The notes under the pieces were generated by a model, which saw only the letters and a list, made by a program, of their open reading frames with translations, had not been told where the DNA came from and made no database searches. From Diadema setosum (Eukaryota; Echinodermata; Echinoidea; Diadematoida; Diadematidae): 64,000 nt of DNA. The stretch is taken from contig NC_092686.1 in NCBI RefSeq assembly GCF_964275005.1, forward strand, positions 41,786,333 through 41,850,332. The letters run 5' to 3'. Each line of letters starts with the position of its first letter. Position 1 is the stretch's first letter. The position numbers and the translations under genes were made by a program. This document shows positions 1 to 13,850 of the stretch, one piece after another.

Positions 1-3000
1 ACAGGTTACTGCCTTTTCCTGGCGGGAATTAGAGTTGCTTACTTCACCCAGAAATGTCCATTAAATTGTTTACCGCTTGTTTACCCTGGCCCCGGCAGAG
101 TGCATTTCTTTTGTTTGCCACTCTTGGCTGCGGTCCTGCCCAGGATTCAAATCTAATGTAAACAAGAAAAAGCACTTAGCCATATGTTTACCTTTGTTTA
201 CCTCGTGACCTTGCTTGTTGTTGCAATGAGAGCGAAAGAGAAGCGAAAAAAAGATTGAAAGGGGAGATGAAGAGAAAGGAGGAATACAAGCAGAGTAAGA
301 ATATTTGCTTGTGGCAGTGTGGTCGCTCACAAAAGGAAAAAAAAAAATCATCAGTTGCACTAAACTACACTCTTGCTTGTATCACAGCCTACCGGAAGGT
401 AAGACAATTGTGTGAAACTAAAAGAGTCTAGGGTATGGTATTAAACAGTATATGCCTTCTGGCAGACATTTCTGCAAGATGGGCCAGGGCCCACCTTACT
501 ACTAAATATTCTATCCCATGGTAGCCTTCAACTTCTTCCCGCAAAACATAGACCAAACTGAGCAGAACTGTACTGGAAATGAAGCAAGATTTGAGCTCCA
601 TCAAGTGGTGCATGGACAAGAAGCAAGTTCAAGCATGTCACTTCTGGTCGTCTTTGAAAATCAAAGTCAGTTGTCCTTGCAGCCAGATGGAAGTACAGTG
701 TAGACCACCATTTTGGCAAGATGATGATTACAATAGATAACTTTGGGTGCATTTATGCTCAATTTGCAATTAGGCAGAACTAAAACGCTTGTCCAGAACG
801 CTGTTCATGGAGGTACTGACAACTTTTTTTTTTTTTTTTGGTGGAGAAAGAGCTGATTTCGCGAACATGCACTGCACATACACGTATATATTCCTACTAC
901 CTTGACCTATTAGTAGGCAGGTCAAATTGAGGCGCACACTTCCTATATGTTTCAACTAGTACGTGTTTAGTATGTGTATATATACATGTATTAGCATTCA
1001 AATGGGCAGCTGGCTGGGCGCAGGCATTTTCACGTGAACCTGATAGGTGTTGAAATGACGATATTAGAAATACCTTTTGCATTTATGCTTCCCCTGTAAA
1101 CATGCTTAGAAAGAATCGCAATCGCATAAAATGCACTTTTTTGTGCGTTTTGAATCAGCATTTTGAAACGCTGTTTATATCAAGGTGAGTTGGGATGCAA
1201 TCTGTTTTGCACTAGTCATGTTCCAAAATGCTGATCATGGTCCCACAAGGTAAGCATAACCACACTCAAAAATTGAGAACCAGATTACAATGTAAAGAGT
1301 TTCTCTAGGTCATGTACATACTGGAATGTGCTATGGTAAAGGTGGATTTACATGTATATTACGCAATTTCTGAAGAAAGAGAAACGTCTTGTTTTGTTTT
1401 GTTTTTGTTTTTTATTTCCCTGACTGTCAAAGTTTATATGGACAAAATGCAGTGAACAAATTTTGGCACAGGCATCTTATTTCACAAATTTTGCACGACA
1501 TGTGTGCAAAATGTCCAAACAGCAAAAATCTACAGTATATAATGCATTGTACTGAGACATCAATATGGTCAGAAACAGAAAGAAACATAAAGCAGTATTC
1601 AGATCAACTTGATTACACTTTCAGGTGATAAAGAGTAAAAGATGCCTTTAATGTATTACAAAGGAAATATCATTTTCCCGCTAAACATGCACGCTATAGA
1701 AGAAGGGAAAATTCCCAGTTCTCTGTCTCATAATACCTCTCATCAAAAGCAAACAAAATTCTGGATGAAATGCAATTGCTTACAAAAGAGGATCTTAATA
1801 CTTGTCTCATATATCAACGATGTGCATACTGTAAAGCAAACACCTAAAATAAAACAAAAACTAAGGCAAAGCAAAAAACAAAACAAAACATGATGCAGGT
1901 CACAGGGCTACATGAAACCAATCTCAACTTTAACAAGACACTTTAATGAGTTCATACACACTACTTACAAACAAACACTGCTTCTTGAAAATGAAATATT
2001 ACACCCCACTTCTACTCTCACTCCAAATAAAAGACTTTCGGCATGAGGCCCACAGAAGAGTTGTATTTGTAATGTACTCAGTAAAGACACCACACAATTT
2101 GTTTTCAAGTAAATAATGCAGGCATGATGCCTAGGAACCAATGTTGCAGTATGGAACAAATGTAATGAGACAGTAATTGCCCATGTCTGAGCAAGTCTTG
2201 TGGTTTTCCTTCGTTTGGCATCCGCTGATTATTCGCTACGGGATGCACAAACAAATAACATAATTTGGTCCAATTACCTCAGTCAGTTTCAGGCATGCAC
2301 CTCACAGCCCAGGAGAACCGAGCGTATCTAATGGTACCTGGCTGTTTGTGCGAACAGTGTGTAGAACAACAACAGACAACAGGCAGATCATGCTTTAGTC
2401 GAGTTCATGAAATGTTATCTATTTCCTCCTCCTTTGCTCTCATTGTTTACAACATTCTTTCCTTTCAGCGCTGATGAGTTTAAGGTCCCGATCTACCAGC
2501 TTTGCCGAAGACTATCACTGCTGGACTGGCATATAGGCCCTAACCTTTATTCTGTTTGAAAACTATGGTTATTCTATTTACAAAAGAGCAATACATTGGC
2601 CTACTTTCCTGCTTTCAAAAAAAAAAATGTAAAAGCACGAAGATTTGTCTTTGAGAGTCTTTAACCGAACAAAACCCAGAGCTCATCTGTGCTAGAAAAG
2701 CATTCTGAAATAATACCAATTGTATGACTTTCACACGACTCTGTCAATTAAAATCATTGTGACAAGGTGAAATTGTATGATATCTCAAGGCTGCACAGAT
2801 TACCAAGAGATCTGCACATGCTGAATTCTTTTTATCTGTGGTACCAACAGAGAAAAGCATGAAATCTGCAGTACAAAATAATGATGGGGGGGGGGGGGGA
2901 GGGGAGGGGGAGGAAGATCTCCCAAATTAGATTATCTCGATAGACATTTCATGACAGCAAAGTAGTTGGACAAAAGAGAATTTGAGGTAATTGCGATCAA

Positions 3001-3888
3001 GTCCTCTCAACACACCTCCAAGGTTTTGCTTTGATTGATTGGAGCGGTCTTTTCCTGCTCACTTGAAGACTTGTTGGAAAATACAGTCATGTTGCCACAA
3101 ATATGCACCGACTCCACAGTTCATACATGTCGCTGTCGGACTGCGCCGAGCAGCTATTTTCAAGGGTGGCTGCGGCATAAACGTCTTAATGCTTTTCCTG
3201 TTTACCGACTGGCAAAAATAAAAACATGGGGTCATCGCTGGACAGCTGCGATGACATCAGCAAGGCGACACAATAACATACGGTGCATTCAGACAAGCAG
3301 GAAAATAGGAATATTGGAGGGGGTGGAGAGACGAAAACTTGAAAATATGAGATCACGGACAGAGCCAAGGTTATACTCCTTGTAATACTCCCGAATGAAG
3401 GAGCAAACATTAAAACGGAGACATGACAATAGAAATAAACAACGGTGTTCATGAACACACTATTCAAGCTGTGAGTGGAGAGAGGCAATGACAACGGCAG
3501 CAAAAATTAGTGATGGCTTTGTGATTAATTTGCAGCCTTGTATATTTTTCCTGTGCCTCTTTGTCTTTGCAGGTGTCTTGCACCTGTACCTATTTCTGTA
3601 ATGAAAAGTTTTCATCTTCTGTACAACAGGTTCAAAATTGTAGAACTTTGACTTTTTTCCTCCCCCCCCCCTCCCCCCCCCCCCCCCATTTACGATAGCC
3701 TTCCGCAGTACAAGTATTGAATCAGGTTGAGTTTCAAACTATTTCACAGTGAAACTGAAATGTTGTGAACCAGGGCCCTCTTAATAATGACAGTTTGTGA
3801 TTGATACACAACAGGCCAAAAATTCTTGATGGATGCACAACTTATGATGCCTTTTATAATATATAGGCCTATATATATATATATATAA
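1..3888. other. Non-coding stretch, no gene seen
   Basis: No reading frame here has the composition, splice sites or motifs of a real exon. The DNA is AT-rich with a G run near 2886-2899 and a C-rich run near 3661-3687. One good-looking acceptor (pyrimidine tract ending in CAG near 3572) leads into a short frame that runs into the C homopolymer and stops, so it was not called. The stretch is probably intronic or intergenic. Confidence 0.6.
67..201. promoter_or_regulatory. Cluster of five forkhead-type motifs (candidate enhancer)
   Basis: The heptamer TGTTTAC (or its complement GTAAACA) occurs at 67-73, 78-84, 158-164, 185-191 and 195-201, with a TGTTTGC variant near 113. Five exact matches to the forkhead (RYAAAYA) core within 135 bp is far above chance for DNA of this composition. 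The surrounding sequence is not visibly repetitive. Whether it is a working enhancer, and for which gene, cannot be told from sequence. Confidence 0.35.
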
Positions 3889-4101
3889 TACTGTAAAAGT
3901 GGATATTTTCGCGCGATTAATTTTTCACGCTTGGCCAGGTAAGAAGAGTTTCACATGTCTTTAATTCCGCGGAATCAAGACATCACGCACAGGAACATAT
4001 GGCAAGCAAAAATATTTGTGTGCTTTTCTTTTCGCGCTAGTTTCTGGTTGTGCGAAATGCGTGAAAATTTCAACACCACGAAAATTTCTACTTTTACAGT
4101 A
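3889..4101. mobile_element. Palindromic MITE with TACTGTAAAAGT ends
   Basis: The segment starts TACTGTAAAAGTGGA and ends with the near-complement ACTTTTACAGTA. Both arms carry internal AAATTTTCGTG / CGCGAAAA words. It is about 213 bp, non-coding, and sits next to a TA-rich tract, as expected for a short non-autonomous DNA transposon with a TA target. Confidence 0.7.
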
Positions 4102-4661
4102 GTGCTTATATACGGCATATCACTACCGTAGTGTCTCTATGCGTTTACAAAGGGAGAGGGATGAAAATGGAAAAAAAAAAATATAAGAATCATATACACA
4201 TGGAAATATCTCACAAATTCTTGAGCAGTAATCATTCACAAATAATGACTTGCGGAGTTTTGCAACTCATCCTACAGTCAAAACGTAAAGCATCCCAGCA
4301 TGCATTGTAAAGCAGTCTCTGTTCCTAGTTTGGTAGGCTACTGTAAAATCAGTCAAAATTTCAAACCAGAAATCCAGCCTGGATAGCCATACGCTATAAA
4401 TAGTAACATAGTATTGGGGGCAATAGCTCTCTTGAGGGGCAGCCCAGAGTGACCTTTCTAATTTGAGGTCAGGCAGGCTTCTCCTTGGGGTCAATGCACT
4501 CTAAAGGTGGCAGGAACACTAATCCATTCAACCTGTTGGAGCGCTAGTCTTGAATACTCCAGACCTCTGAAATTCTCACACTAACTTATGGCATTATGAA
4601 AACATTCCTCTGCAATCATTACAGCTACTGTGTACAATGTAGACCATGTGTAAAAATGTGT

Positions 4662-4808
4662 TACTGTAAAACGAGGAATGTTCACATGCATTTTAATTTT
4701 GCGAATTTCACGAGTGCCAACATTCGCGAAATTAAAATGCATGCGAAAGTTCTTGCCTACACAATATGCATTGGATGCCAATTTGCTAAAATTTCGTGTT
4801 TTGCAGTA
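4662..4808 (+). mobile_element. MITE, TACTGTAAAACGAGG family
   Basis: The copy starts TACTGTAAAACGAGGAATG and ends TTTCGTGTTTTGCAGTA, which is an imperfect inverted repeat. Inside are GCGAATTTCACGAG and its complement-like partner CATTCGCGAAATT. It is about 147 bp and non-coding. A second copy of the same family lies inverted at 5443-5595. Confidence 0.65.
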
Positions 4809-5442
4809 TTAACAGTGAACTGTTACTCATGAATGTGATGAGCTTTAATATTCATGTGCACACAATCAGATGCCAAGGGTATGCCAATTGCAACATTACA
4901 TTATTTTTGAAATCAAATTTTAGCCATCATTTTGTCATGACCACAGGATTATTTTGACAATGAATACCAGACATTGCCAAAATGGCTCTCTAGGTCCAAT
5001 GTGATGCTTGTGAAAGAATGCAGATTAATCTCTTTTGTGGAAATTATGCCATATCGAGTGGTAGCACTGTCTTTGCCTATAATCAATAATGTACAATGCA
5101 AGGCGGCATTCCATTCTCATAAGTTCCACAACACTTTATGGAACCATGAGAGTCACTTGCTAAGACTCTACATTGTATAACATGGCCATTTCTCATCAAT
5201 TTTCAAACTTCAGCACAATGAAGGCAACATTATCAAGGTTCATATATTGTCTTCAACCCCCCTCCCACAAAACAAGAGAAGAAAGAAGAAAGAGAAATGA
5301 ATCTGTTATAGGGTAAATCTGCACATTGATTACTTGCATCTATATTAGAGATACTTTTATGTTTTTTTATATGAATGCCGAACAGCCTTGACTATATCAA
5401 TAATGATATAATATGAATGTAAAGCATGACATTTTCACCAAT

Positions 5443-5595
5443 TGGTGCCGACGGCCTCTTTCGCGGCATAAAATCACCAAGGTGGTGTTCACTGTGTAGA
5501 CAAGAACTTTTGCAACCATTTCAATTTTGTGAATCTTGGCTCTCACGAAATTCGCAAAATTTAAGTGCACGCAAACATTTCTGGTTAATTACAGT
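5443..5595 (-). mobile_element. MITE, second copy of the 4662 family, inverted
   Basis: Read on the minus strand from 5595, the sequence runs TACTGTAATTAACCAG, then GCACTTAAATTTTGCG, AATTTCGTGAGAGCCAA and AAGTTCTTGTCTACACA. This matches the order of words in the 4662-4808 copy. The far (left) boundary is diverged and its position is uncertain. Confidence 0.5.
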
Positions 5596-6454
5596 ACTCC
5601 TTTCAAAGTATATATGGGTCAGTCACATGTTTTCATAAGGATTAGGTAAACACCGACTGTGTGTAATCAATGACATGGAATCTTATCTCGCAGCTGTATC
5701 CTAATCGTTCATCAAGTGCAACATTTTGCATTGAGGTCTACGTTCGACAAAAGAATTTTGGAACGAGAAGAGCAAAGTGCTGTGACACTGACAGCTAACA
5801 CAAGTTTCAAGCAGCAAGCTATTGACACAAACAATAGCATTCTCTACAATGCGTATTGTACGTCCAACAGCCTGCTGGTGTGCATACATCGTACATGCTT
5901 CCAATGAATGGATCCCAGACACATCAACAGAATCATCCATTTAGTGAATCAAAGATTTCAGGACACATGACAAGAGAGAGGAAACTGGACTTCCTATGAT
6001 ACGGCCGCAGGGCAGACAAACCCAAAGTCCTCCAACTCATTCACTCTGTCACAGCCCGTCACAATTCTGGGAAAATAGGATGTGTTCCTCTAACCCGCAC
6101 AACCGGCTCTCGATGGGCATTGTACCGGGAGACATCCAGCCTTTGCCATTAACACCAACTGGGGTGGGTTCTAAAAATCGACATCAGAATTGAAGTTCGC
6201 ATCAAGGTCTTAAAGAGCAGTGACTGATGCGTGTGTCCATTTGCCGAAGAATACTCTGAAACTTTTCTTCCAAACAAAAAGTTGCTGGAAGGGTGGGAGT
6301 GGGGGAGAAATACAACTTTTTGTACATGAGTGACTGAGTGCCGGTACGTATGTATTGTAAATATGTTGTAACGCATGTGCTGGAAACAATGATGAATTCT
6401 ATATATGTCTATACTGAGAAGACTGGTTATGACTTATGACTTTTAATTTCTCAA

Positions 6455-7022
6455 AGGACAAGTTCACCATCATAAACATAAGGATTGAGAGAATGTAGCA
6501 ATATTAGTAGAACACATCATTGAAAGTTTGAGGAAAATCGGACAATCCGTTCAAAAGTTATGAATTTTTAAAGTTTTTGTGCAGTAACCGCTGGATGAGA
6601 AGACTACTGCAGTGTGTGAATAACTTAGATGTCACATGTGTACAACAATAAAAGGAAAATATAAAGAGAATTTCACAAAATTTCATCTTTTGAAAAAAGT
6701 ACACATTCCCTCGACTCGTTACCGACAAATGTTTTGGGTAATATTATTCCCCCTGCCTTTAGAAAGAGGCAAGTCAAGCGCTCTTTTATTATGCGAAAAA
6801 AGTGAAAATATGTTGAATTTTCTTTACATTTTCTTTATACTGTTGTACGCATATGACTCACAAGCTGTAGTAGTTTCCTCATCCAGCGGTTCCAACACAA
6901 AAATTTTAAAAATTCATAACTTTTGCATCGATTGTCCAATTTTCCTCAAACTTTCAATGATGTGTTCTACTAATATTGCTGCATTCTCTCAATCCTTATG
7001 TTTATGAAGGTGAACTTGTCCT
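6455..7022. mobile_element. Long palindromic element (piggyBac-type MITE?)
   Basis: The left arm (AGGACAAGTTCACC...) and the right arm (...GGTGAACTTGTCCT) are near-identical inverted repeats for at least 160 bp, and the similarity continues towards the centre. The right end abuts TTAA and the left end abuts TCAA, one change from TTAA. The 568-bp element codes for nothing. It is related to the copies at 25444-26001 and 26535-26975, sharing AGTAGAACACATCA and AAAGTTATGAATTTTTAAA. Confidence 0.75.
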
Positions 7023-10000
7023 TTAAACTTTATTAGAAAAAGGAAGGGATGTTGACAGATTCAAGTGGATAAGAAGTACAATATATGTCAAGCCAATTTT
7101 TTATTTTTTTTTTTAATACTTGGGCTGTACATAATTACTTGACTGGACTCATAGTAGAAACTAGAAAGAAAAGAGAGGAAGAAAAGTAATAAAACCCACT
7201 CTGAAACAACATGAAGCTAAATTTTACCAAGGAGGTATGAGTACATACCTACTTGATTTTACTGCCCAAAATGTCTTACCTTTGTAAGATTGGGAAAAAT
7301 TCACAATTTGGCTTTCAATGGCATCTTTGTGCCATAATTTGAGCGTCATCAAATTATGAACAGAAATTATCCAGAGATTTGATCAATATCAGCCATGATA
7401 GACTGTGAGAAATCTTGCCAAATGACATGCTTGACATTCAATATACCATAACATGTATGCACTGTCAAGTGGAATCAAAACAGCGTTCAAAAGTGGGTAA
7501 ACTTGAGTACATGATGGCATCAGTCAAAGTGAACAAGGTTCTTGTTCATGCAGAGGAAATCTCGCATCTGAATCGTTCCAACTTAAAAGCGTGGAAAGAA
7601 AACGGGGAACCGGTGAGAAGTTAGGGGATGGCTAATGAACTCTAAAGGGTTAACGAGCAGATGCTTCCAATGGGCTGGCCCAGACACAAACAAATCTTGT
7701 TTACAGCCCCTTAAAGAGCGCGCCGGTGATCATTAATTTCAGGACACATGCCAGGGAGCTCGAGCTGCCAGTGACGTAGCTTTCCCCTGGGACTCGCCAC
7801 GGAGAGTCTGTGCCATCGTAGGGTACGTTGGCTCAACCACGAAAGGAAAAGGCTATGGCGCGCTGTAAAGACTGGTCACAACTGCACATTAACGGGAATG
7901 ACGCATGACTAATTGTTCGGCAAATGTACGATGTATGTCTGATGATATTCCCATCTTATCAATATCAAGTGTCATACACCACTGTACACAAGGAACAAAA
8001 CTCTTGTGTAGGTGGCAACGACTTGCAATACACAGCAATTGTTTCATGTTCTTCAACATTTGGCATTTTTCTTGTACACTGCATATAGCCTTACAAAATT
8101 GTACTACTCAGCAGAACAGGCAAGACAGCTATTGTCAGAGATGTATAATCTGAAAGACAAGTGTCCTCTTTAATATCATTTCACTTTAATAGCCGGGTGT
8201 ACTGATCTAGTTGCCCTTGCCACGTAGGTACAATGTAGGTAGATTTGTAGTGCGAGTGTATACTTAATTGATTTTTCTCTCAATAATTTCTGAATTTACA
8301 GTCTTGTCTTAAAATCATTACTCGGCCTAACAATGTCACGGTCAGACTCAAGAGGTTTCTGATTAGGCTGAGACATTTCTTCCAAATGATTCATGACAGG
8401 AAGATATCTTAATTAATATGATGGACATGTAGATGACATTAGAGCTATGATCACGAAACAAGGTCTAAAAACTTTCACACATGTAAAATGACCATAGAAA
8501 CAAACACTATTTTTGTTTTAACTTTTTTTTTAGTACAATATTGCAAGCCACACTCTCATAAAGTGCATAAACAGGAGTGTAGACTTCTCTTGCGATTTCA
8601 ACATATGTTTTTGTACCTGGATCAAAATAACTTAGCAATTCCAGGCTATTTGAAGCCATTAGAATATGGAAAAGATGCCTGTTGTAGTCATTACTATAAT
8701 CTGAGTAAATCTTGCCACTGCACTGATCACCAGGGAGTGCATCTCATCTCCAGGGACACACATTGTTCACACTCTAGAGTGGTTTTGGCTCCTTTTCAAA
8801 TAGGCAACAAACAAGGTAATCAAAATTTTGGATGTGTCGCATGAGCACATCAGTATCAGGTGCATGCACGTTTATTTGTGTGTACGTGCAAGTGTATACA
8901 AAGTCTGTATGTGTGTGTGTATGTGTGTGTGAGTTTATGAACTGATGTATGTGTTTGTGTTTTGTGAGTGCACATATGTTCAGAATCACTGGTATACAGT
9001 ACATTCAAAGTAAACACTCTCTTCCAATCAGTGACCGCACAACCAATATGGAACATATGTCCCAGGACCAGTTCTGCTTCAGCCACGAGTCTACAGCAGA
9101 GTCAGGAGCCAGCAGGACATCATTGAGGATCTGTGTGTGTGTGTGTGTGTGTGTGTGTGAGTGTTGTGTGTGTGTGTGTGTGTGTGTGTGTTTGTAAGTG
9201 TGTTACCATGGTAACTATACAGGACCCATCATATGCTTCAATATGGTATTTCTTAGATGGGCAAAACAATGGGTTTTGATACTGGCAGTGTCACGAACCG
9301 CGAGCAGATCATGTCAAAATGTTCCAGGAAGTTAACTTCGAATTTCCGATGATGTTGAGCTACAAACAAGCGTTAACAATGGGTGAATGCCAACCATGGC
9401 TACATACAGCACTCCCATTCTCATTTTCTTGTTTGTTTTTGTTTTTGTTGCACATATGCGGCATCAACCTTGATCATGATTTCCTTTCTCAACAACATAG
9501 GCAAGTGAAGTGCAGAAAGTTCCATGCATTCTCACTGATCTCCCAGTACTACAACTGGGAGAGCAGCACCTGGGGCAGTTTAGATGAACCTCTGAAAGTA
9601 ACATTTTAGAATAAAAGAACAAGGACTAATTTGATTCTTGAAAACCTTCTTTATGCTTGCTCTATGAATCATTATGTTCATTGATATATGAAGATCAGAA
9701 AAGGGTACTATGCTGTTTTGTGTAACTTTCATCACTGAAACAAAAGTCTTGATGAGATTCCATAATACTACAATGTACATGCAGATATAACATTATTATG
9801 CCATTTATGATTATGATGGATACCTCTGCCGGGTTTTCCATACTGTGTAAAGAAATGAAGGAGACGATCAAACACAAGTCGTTGAATCTCCATCTTTACG
9901 CCGTTTCAAGCATGGGGGTCTGATCGACACGGTTTATCACCACAGTCACAAGGGAAGCAGCGCCCCTCATACAACAAAAGGGATTGAGCACACTTGGTAT

Positions 10001-13000
10001 TTTCATAAGCAATTACTCGAATTAGGTCCCAGAGAATTGCAGCAAATGAACTTGAACTTGCTGCGTAGTAAATCAGCACACCTCTAGAGACTCAATCACT
10101 TTCCCCCTCTCTTTCCCCGGAGCAGAAAACATCAACATCCCATAATGCAATTATTCCATATTTGATTACGGGATGAGAATATTGCAGCGAGCATTAATTA
10201 CGGAACATGCTGCAAACGCTGTCAGAACAACAAGACGTTATTAGCCAACAAACCGGGTAATTACTTCGACATGCGAGTGCAGGGCTGGCAGCAGGATGTT
10301 CAGAACTAGTTTTTTCCTCCCTCGCCAAGGCTGAGTCTCATCAGGGGGGTGCTCTGGTGGTGTTGTTGGCTTATTATTTGCCCTCTGAGGTTTGTATTCC
10401 ATTTCTCAACCGTTTTAAAAGGGATCCATGTGATCCGCCTGCACCCTTGTTAATTTTAAGACATACTTCTTAACGCAAACAACTTTTCTCTTGCTCATCC
10501 TTACCCCCCCCCTCCCCTCCCCCCTTTTAGAATGATATGCACACTACCACACTGCTGGGCATCCCATTACAAACGTACCTAAACTTTAAGAGCATCCTCA
10601 CATCAACTTGATTTCTTGTCAAAAACTTCCTCCTACAAAAAATGTACCCCTTCAAATCTCCAAGCCATGTGGAGGATTTTTTAATCGCTTTTCTTAACCT
10701 CAATTTTCTCTCTGTCCTCAACAAAATTCTTCATTTCAATTTTCATCAGTTATGGAAGCAAGAAACTGTAATATTTCTATCACATTAGTACATTCAGTGG
10801 TAGTTTTTGCTTGAAATCACAGACTAAACACGAACAGACACACATCTTTCCTTTTGTTAGCTGCAGGTTAATACCATGCAAACTGGCATATATGTGAATT
10901 TCTGCAAAGGACCAATATTTTTTCCTGAAAACAAGCCAACACCATCCTTGAAGTTTCAAGCCCTTGTCAAGCGGTATCACTATTTCAGTACTTTGGTTAA
11001 AGGACATACAATAATTATGTTGGGTCATTTTTTAGCTGCCATGACCTGTTTTTATCCTCTCTCAAGCACCATATAACTTCTGCCAAATACCGTCAAAAGA
11101 TGGAATATGCCACACCACAACTCAAGTTATCAGACCACAGTTATTACTGCTCAGAAGGGGAAAAGAGAGTTAACGTACATCAAAGACCTCTGTCATAGTC
11201 TTCTTTTGTTATAAAATCCGAACGTGTCAATATGATTATGTAATTTTTATTCACATGGTGAGAACACGAAACAGTCTTCAGCTTACATCAATGTCAGAAA
11301 CCAACAGTTGTCAGATCCACAATACCCTAATACCCCCCTAACATCTTTCCTTTTTCCTTTCCTTTTGGTCTTTTTCCTTTTTTTTTTTTTGGTCTTTCTT
11401 GCTTTCTTTTTGCGAGGGGGGCCTTAAGTCTATTTTTTCAGAGTACATGCATAAAGTGGTTTCCTGTACAGCCGAGGGATGTTTTTGTTTCCTCCAAACA
11501 CAATGGCCAAATTAGGGCCACAGGAATCAGGCATCAAGTTCACTCAAATAATCAGCGGAAGAAAAAACAAAACAATCCAAGTGTTGCCAAGCAGAGCATT
11601 GCCTTTCCCTATGTGCAAGCTGTATACAATTTTTTTTTTTTCTTGGTTTCCTTGTACACACTGCAAGTTTGGCTGTGTCACTTTTACCTAGTGATAGCAG
11701 GCATGCGATAATAATGCATCAAATATCTACGAACAAACAACAGTGCTATTATGTCAAGAAACATGTCTGCATTTGTAAAAGAACAGAACTTGCTTTCTGG
11801 AAAAAAAAAACAAAAAAAAAAAAATTGTACACTTTCATAGGTTGTTCTCAACAAAAGTAAAAATTTCCTGACTGTGAATTCAAGTCGTAGACCTGCCATG
11901 ACTGGCTAAACCATACAAGAGACTGCACACTCTGCCAAAGTTACTTACAAAAATACATAGTATTTTACACACGTATATGTATGGGACTGTCCATTGTTGA
12001 CTGTCTTGGCCTCAAATGTTCTGGTTGCAAAGAGAAACTGTGTAGACTCTGACATCATATACCTTGGCTCTAATCTCAAATGTCAGGTAATTGGCCTACA
12101 AACTGCACACTGTATTTTCAGATGGTTTCCAAAACTTACAGTTCATTGTACGCAATCCTTTTTTTTCTTTATATGTTTTATTGATTTCAACTATTGGCAT
12201 ACAAACATAAATCATTTCCAATTATGGTATACAAATAACACAAACAAGAAAAATAAGTTTGCGAAAAAAGAAAAAGAGAAAAAGAGAAAAAAGGCAGCAA
12301 AGTAGAGGTACGTTCGACCTTCAGTCCTCCATCAAAGGGGAGAAGGGAAATGAAAAGCCGGAAGATACATGTACGCTGTAGTTCACAACAAAAATAAGAG
12401 ATGATTTCGATTCGCAAAAGAAAGAGGGGAAAAGGGCAAACTCACTTACACTTTGAATGTATAACTATAGAGATGAAAAAGATAGAAGTGGAGGGAGCAT
12501 CTATTCCCTCCCAAGCATACACATTGTAAAGACACTCTAACGTATATCATTGTACGCAATCCTGACTAAACAGAACTACAATTCACGGTGAAGCAAGTGA
12601 AAAAGAACACACAATCAAGGCAATCAAATTCAAATGTGCAAATCCATGACAGACCAAGGATGGAAAAATCTTGATATCAGTTACAGTATGCAAAACCTGT
12701 AAAAGTTTCACCATATCAAAACTGATAGTGAATTTACTGACTTGTGAAAAGCTAACTTATCATTCTTTGCTTGTTTAACCCAGTAAAGATGAGCTGATTT
12801 TGCCACATCACACATTTCCCATACCTTCCCGAGTATAAATGGGGAGTAAATCTTCAATGGGTTCTTTAAAGTGTCGTTCCTTTCAGCATATCATTCCCTT
12901 TTTAATGCTCTTAACATGGAAGGATGGAGATGATGTGTTATTATCTGATCGATGGACATCTAGTCATTTTCCATCCGATCACGAGGCTGTGTTTTAGACT

Positions 13001-13621
13001 TATCTCACTGGTGCTATAATTAAATGTATACATTGCAAGCTAATACATTTCATTTTGTTTAGTCAGTCATCATTAGTTCAGTAACTATGTATCGAACCAA
13101 TGATGCATTGCCACTTGGAGGCAACGGTGCTATTTATACATTGCACGTTCGATAACAAACACTTCGATGCATATACCTGAAACTTGCGAATGAGTTCACT
13201 CACTATAGCAGTGTGCGCTTTTGGTTGTTGCTTTCGCCTACTTTTATTTGCATATTTAGCGAAGCACTTCACCATTCAGTTTAGATACATTGTATATGTT
13301 TGGTTGTCATTCAAACATGTACAAATATACTAGTCTATGACATGCAATGTATTGTGCAAAGTACCACTAAATGCAAGATGACTAATGTTAAACATGCTGA
13401 TATGGAACAGATGACCCGACCTAGATTTCTGACAAGATAATGATGAAACCTGCATGAGGAGGGGGATGTGGGTTGCTGTAGTAACTCTGTTTGAAACTTA
13501 ACAAATGTCTTAAGGAAATATCCCAAACTTAAGGGGAAACATAATAATTGGTTATTGTAGCTTACATGCCACGCATCATGTAGAGTTGAGAGTACAATAT
13601 TTTGCACTTTGGAACAGACGA
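7023..13621. other. Long non-coding stretch, no gene seen
   Basis: No exon could be supported. The stretch contains (GT)n at 9133-9192, homopolymer runs and many short chance frames. Some parts (about 7640-7900 and 10120-10400) look less repetitive and more GC-balanced than their surroundings and could be conserved regulatory DNA. Only comparison with a relative would tell. Confidence 0.5.
9133..9192. repeat. (GT)n microsatellite
   Basis: The tract is nearly pure TG dinucleotide, interrupted by one GAGTGTTG segment. A looser TG-rich stretch lies upstream near 8875-8960. Confidence 0.9.
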
Positions 13622-13850
13622 GTACTGTCTATGCCGATTATTTAGCAAGGTTTTTGTTTTTCGTGAATTTTGCAAATAGGGTGCTATTCACAAATTTAAA
13701 AACACACGAAAATCTTAACTCCAATTCCAACATGAATGTGACGTGCACACATACATAATTTCTCCTTTTAGTACTGTACGCCACAATCGCGAATTTAACC
13801 ACTCGCAAAATTGTCGGGAAGTCCCAATTCGTGAAAAATTAGACTCATTG
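13622..13850. mobile_element. Diverged relative of the TACTGTA MITEs
   Basis: The segment contains TACTGT near 13622 and 13773, TTTTTCGTGAATTTTGCAAA, and the partner words GCGAATTTAACCACTCGC and CGTGAAAAATTAG. These are the same building blocks as the MITEs at 3889 and 4662. Its ends are degraded, so the boundaries are approximate. Confidence 0.35.

Larger units (their letters stand above)
4102..6454. other. Non-coding DNA between MITEs
   Basis: Apart from the two related MITE copies listed separately (4662-4808 and 5443-5595), nothing recognisable was found. Reading frames are short and low in complexity. Confidence 0.55.

Noticed and set aside
3572..3720. Exon after a strong plus-strand acceptor
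   Set aside because: The frame runs into a C homopolymer and a stop, with no donor or coding character.
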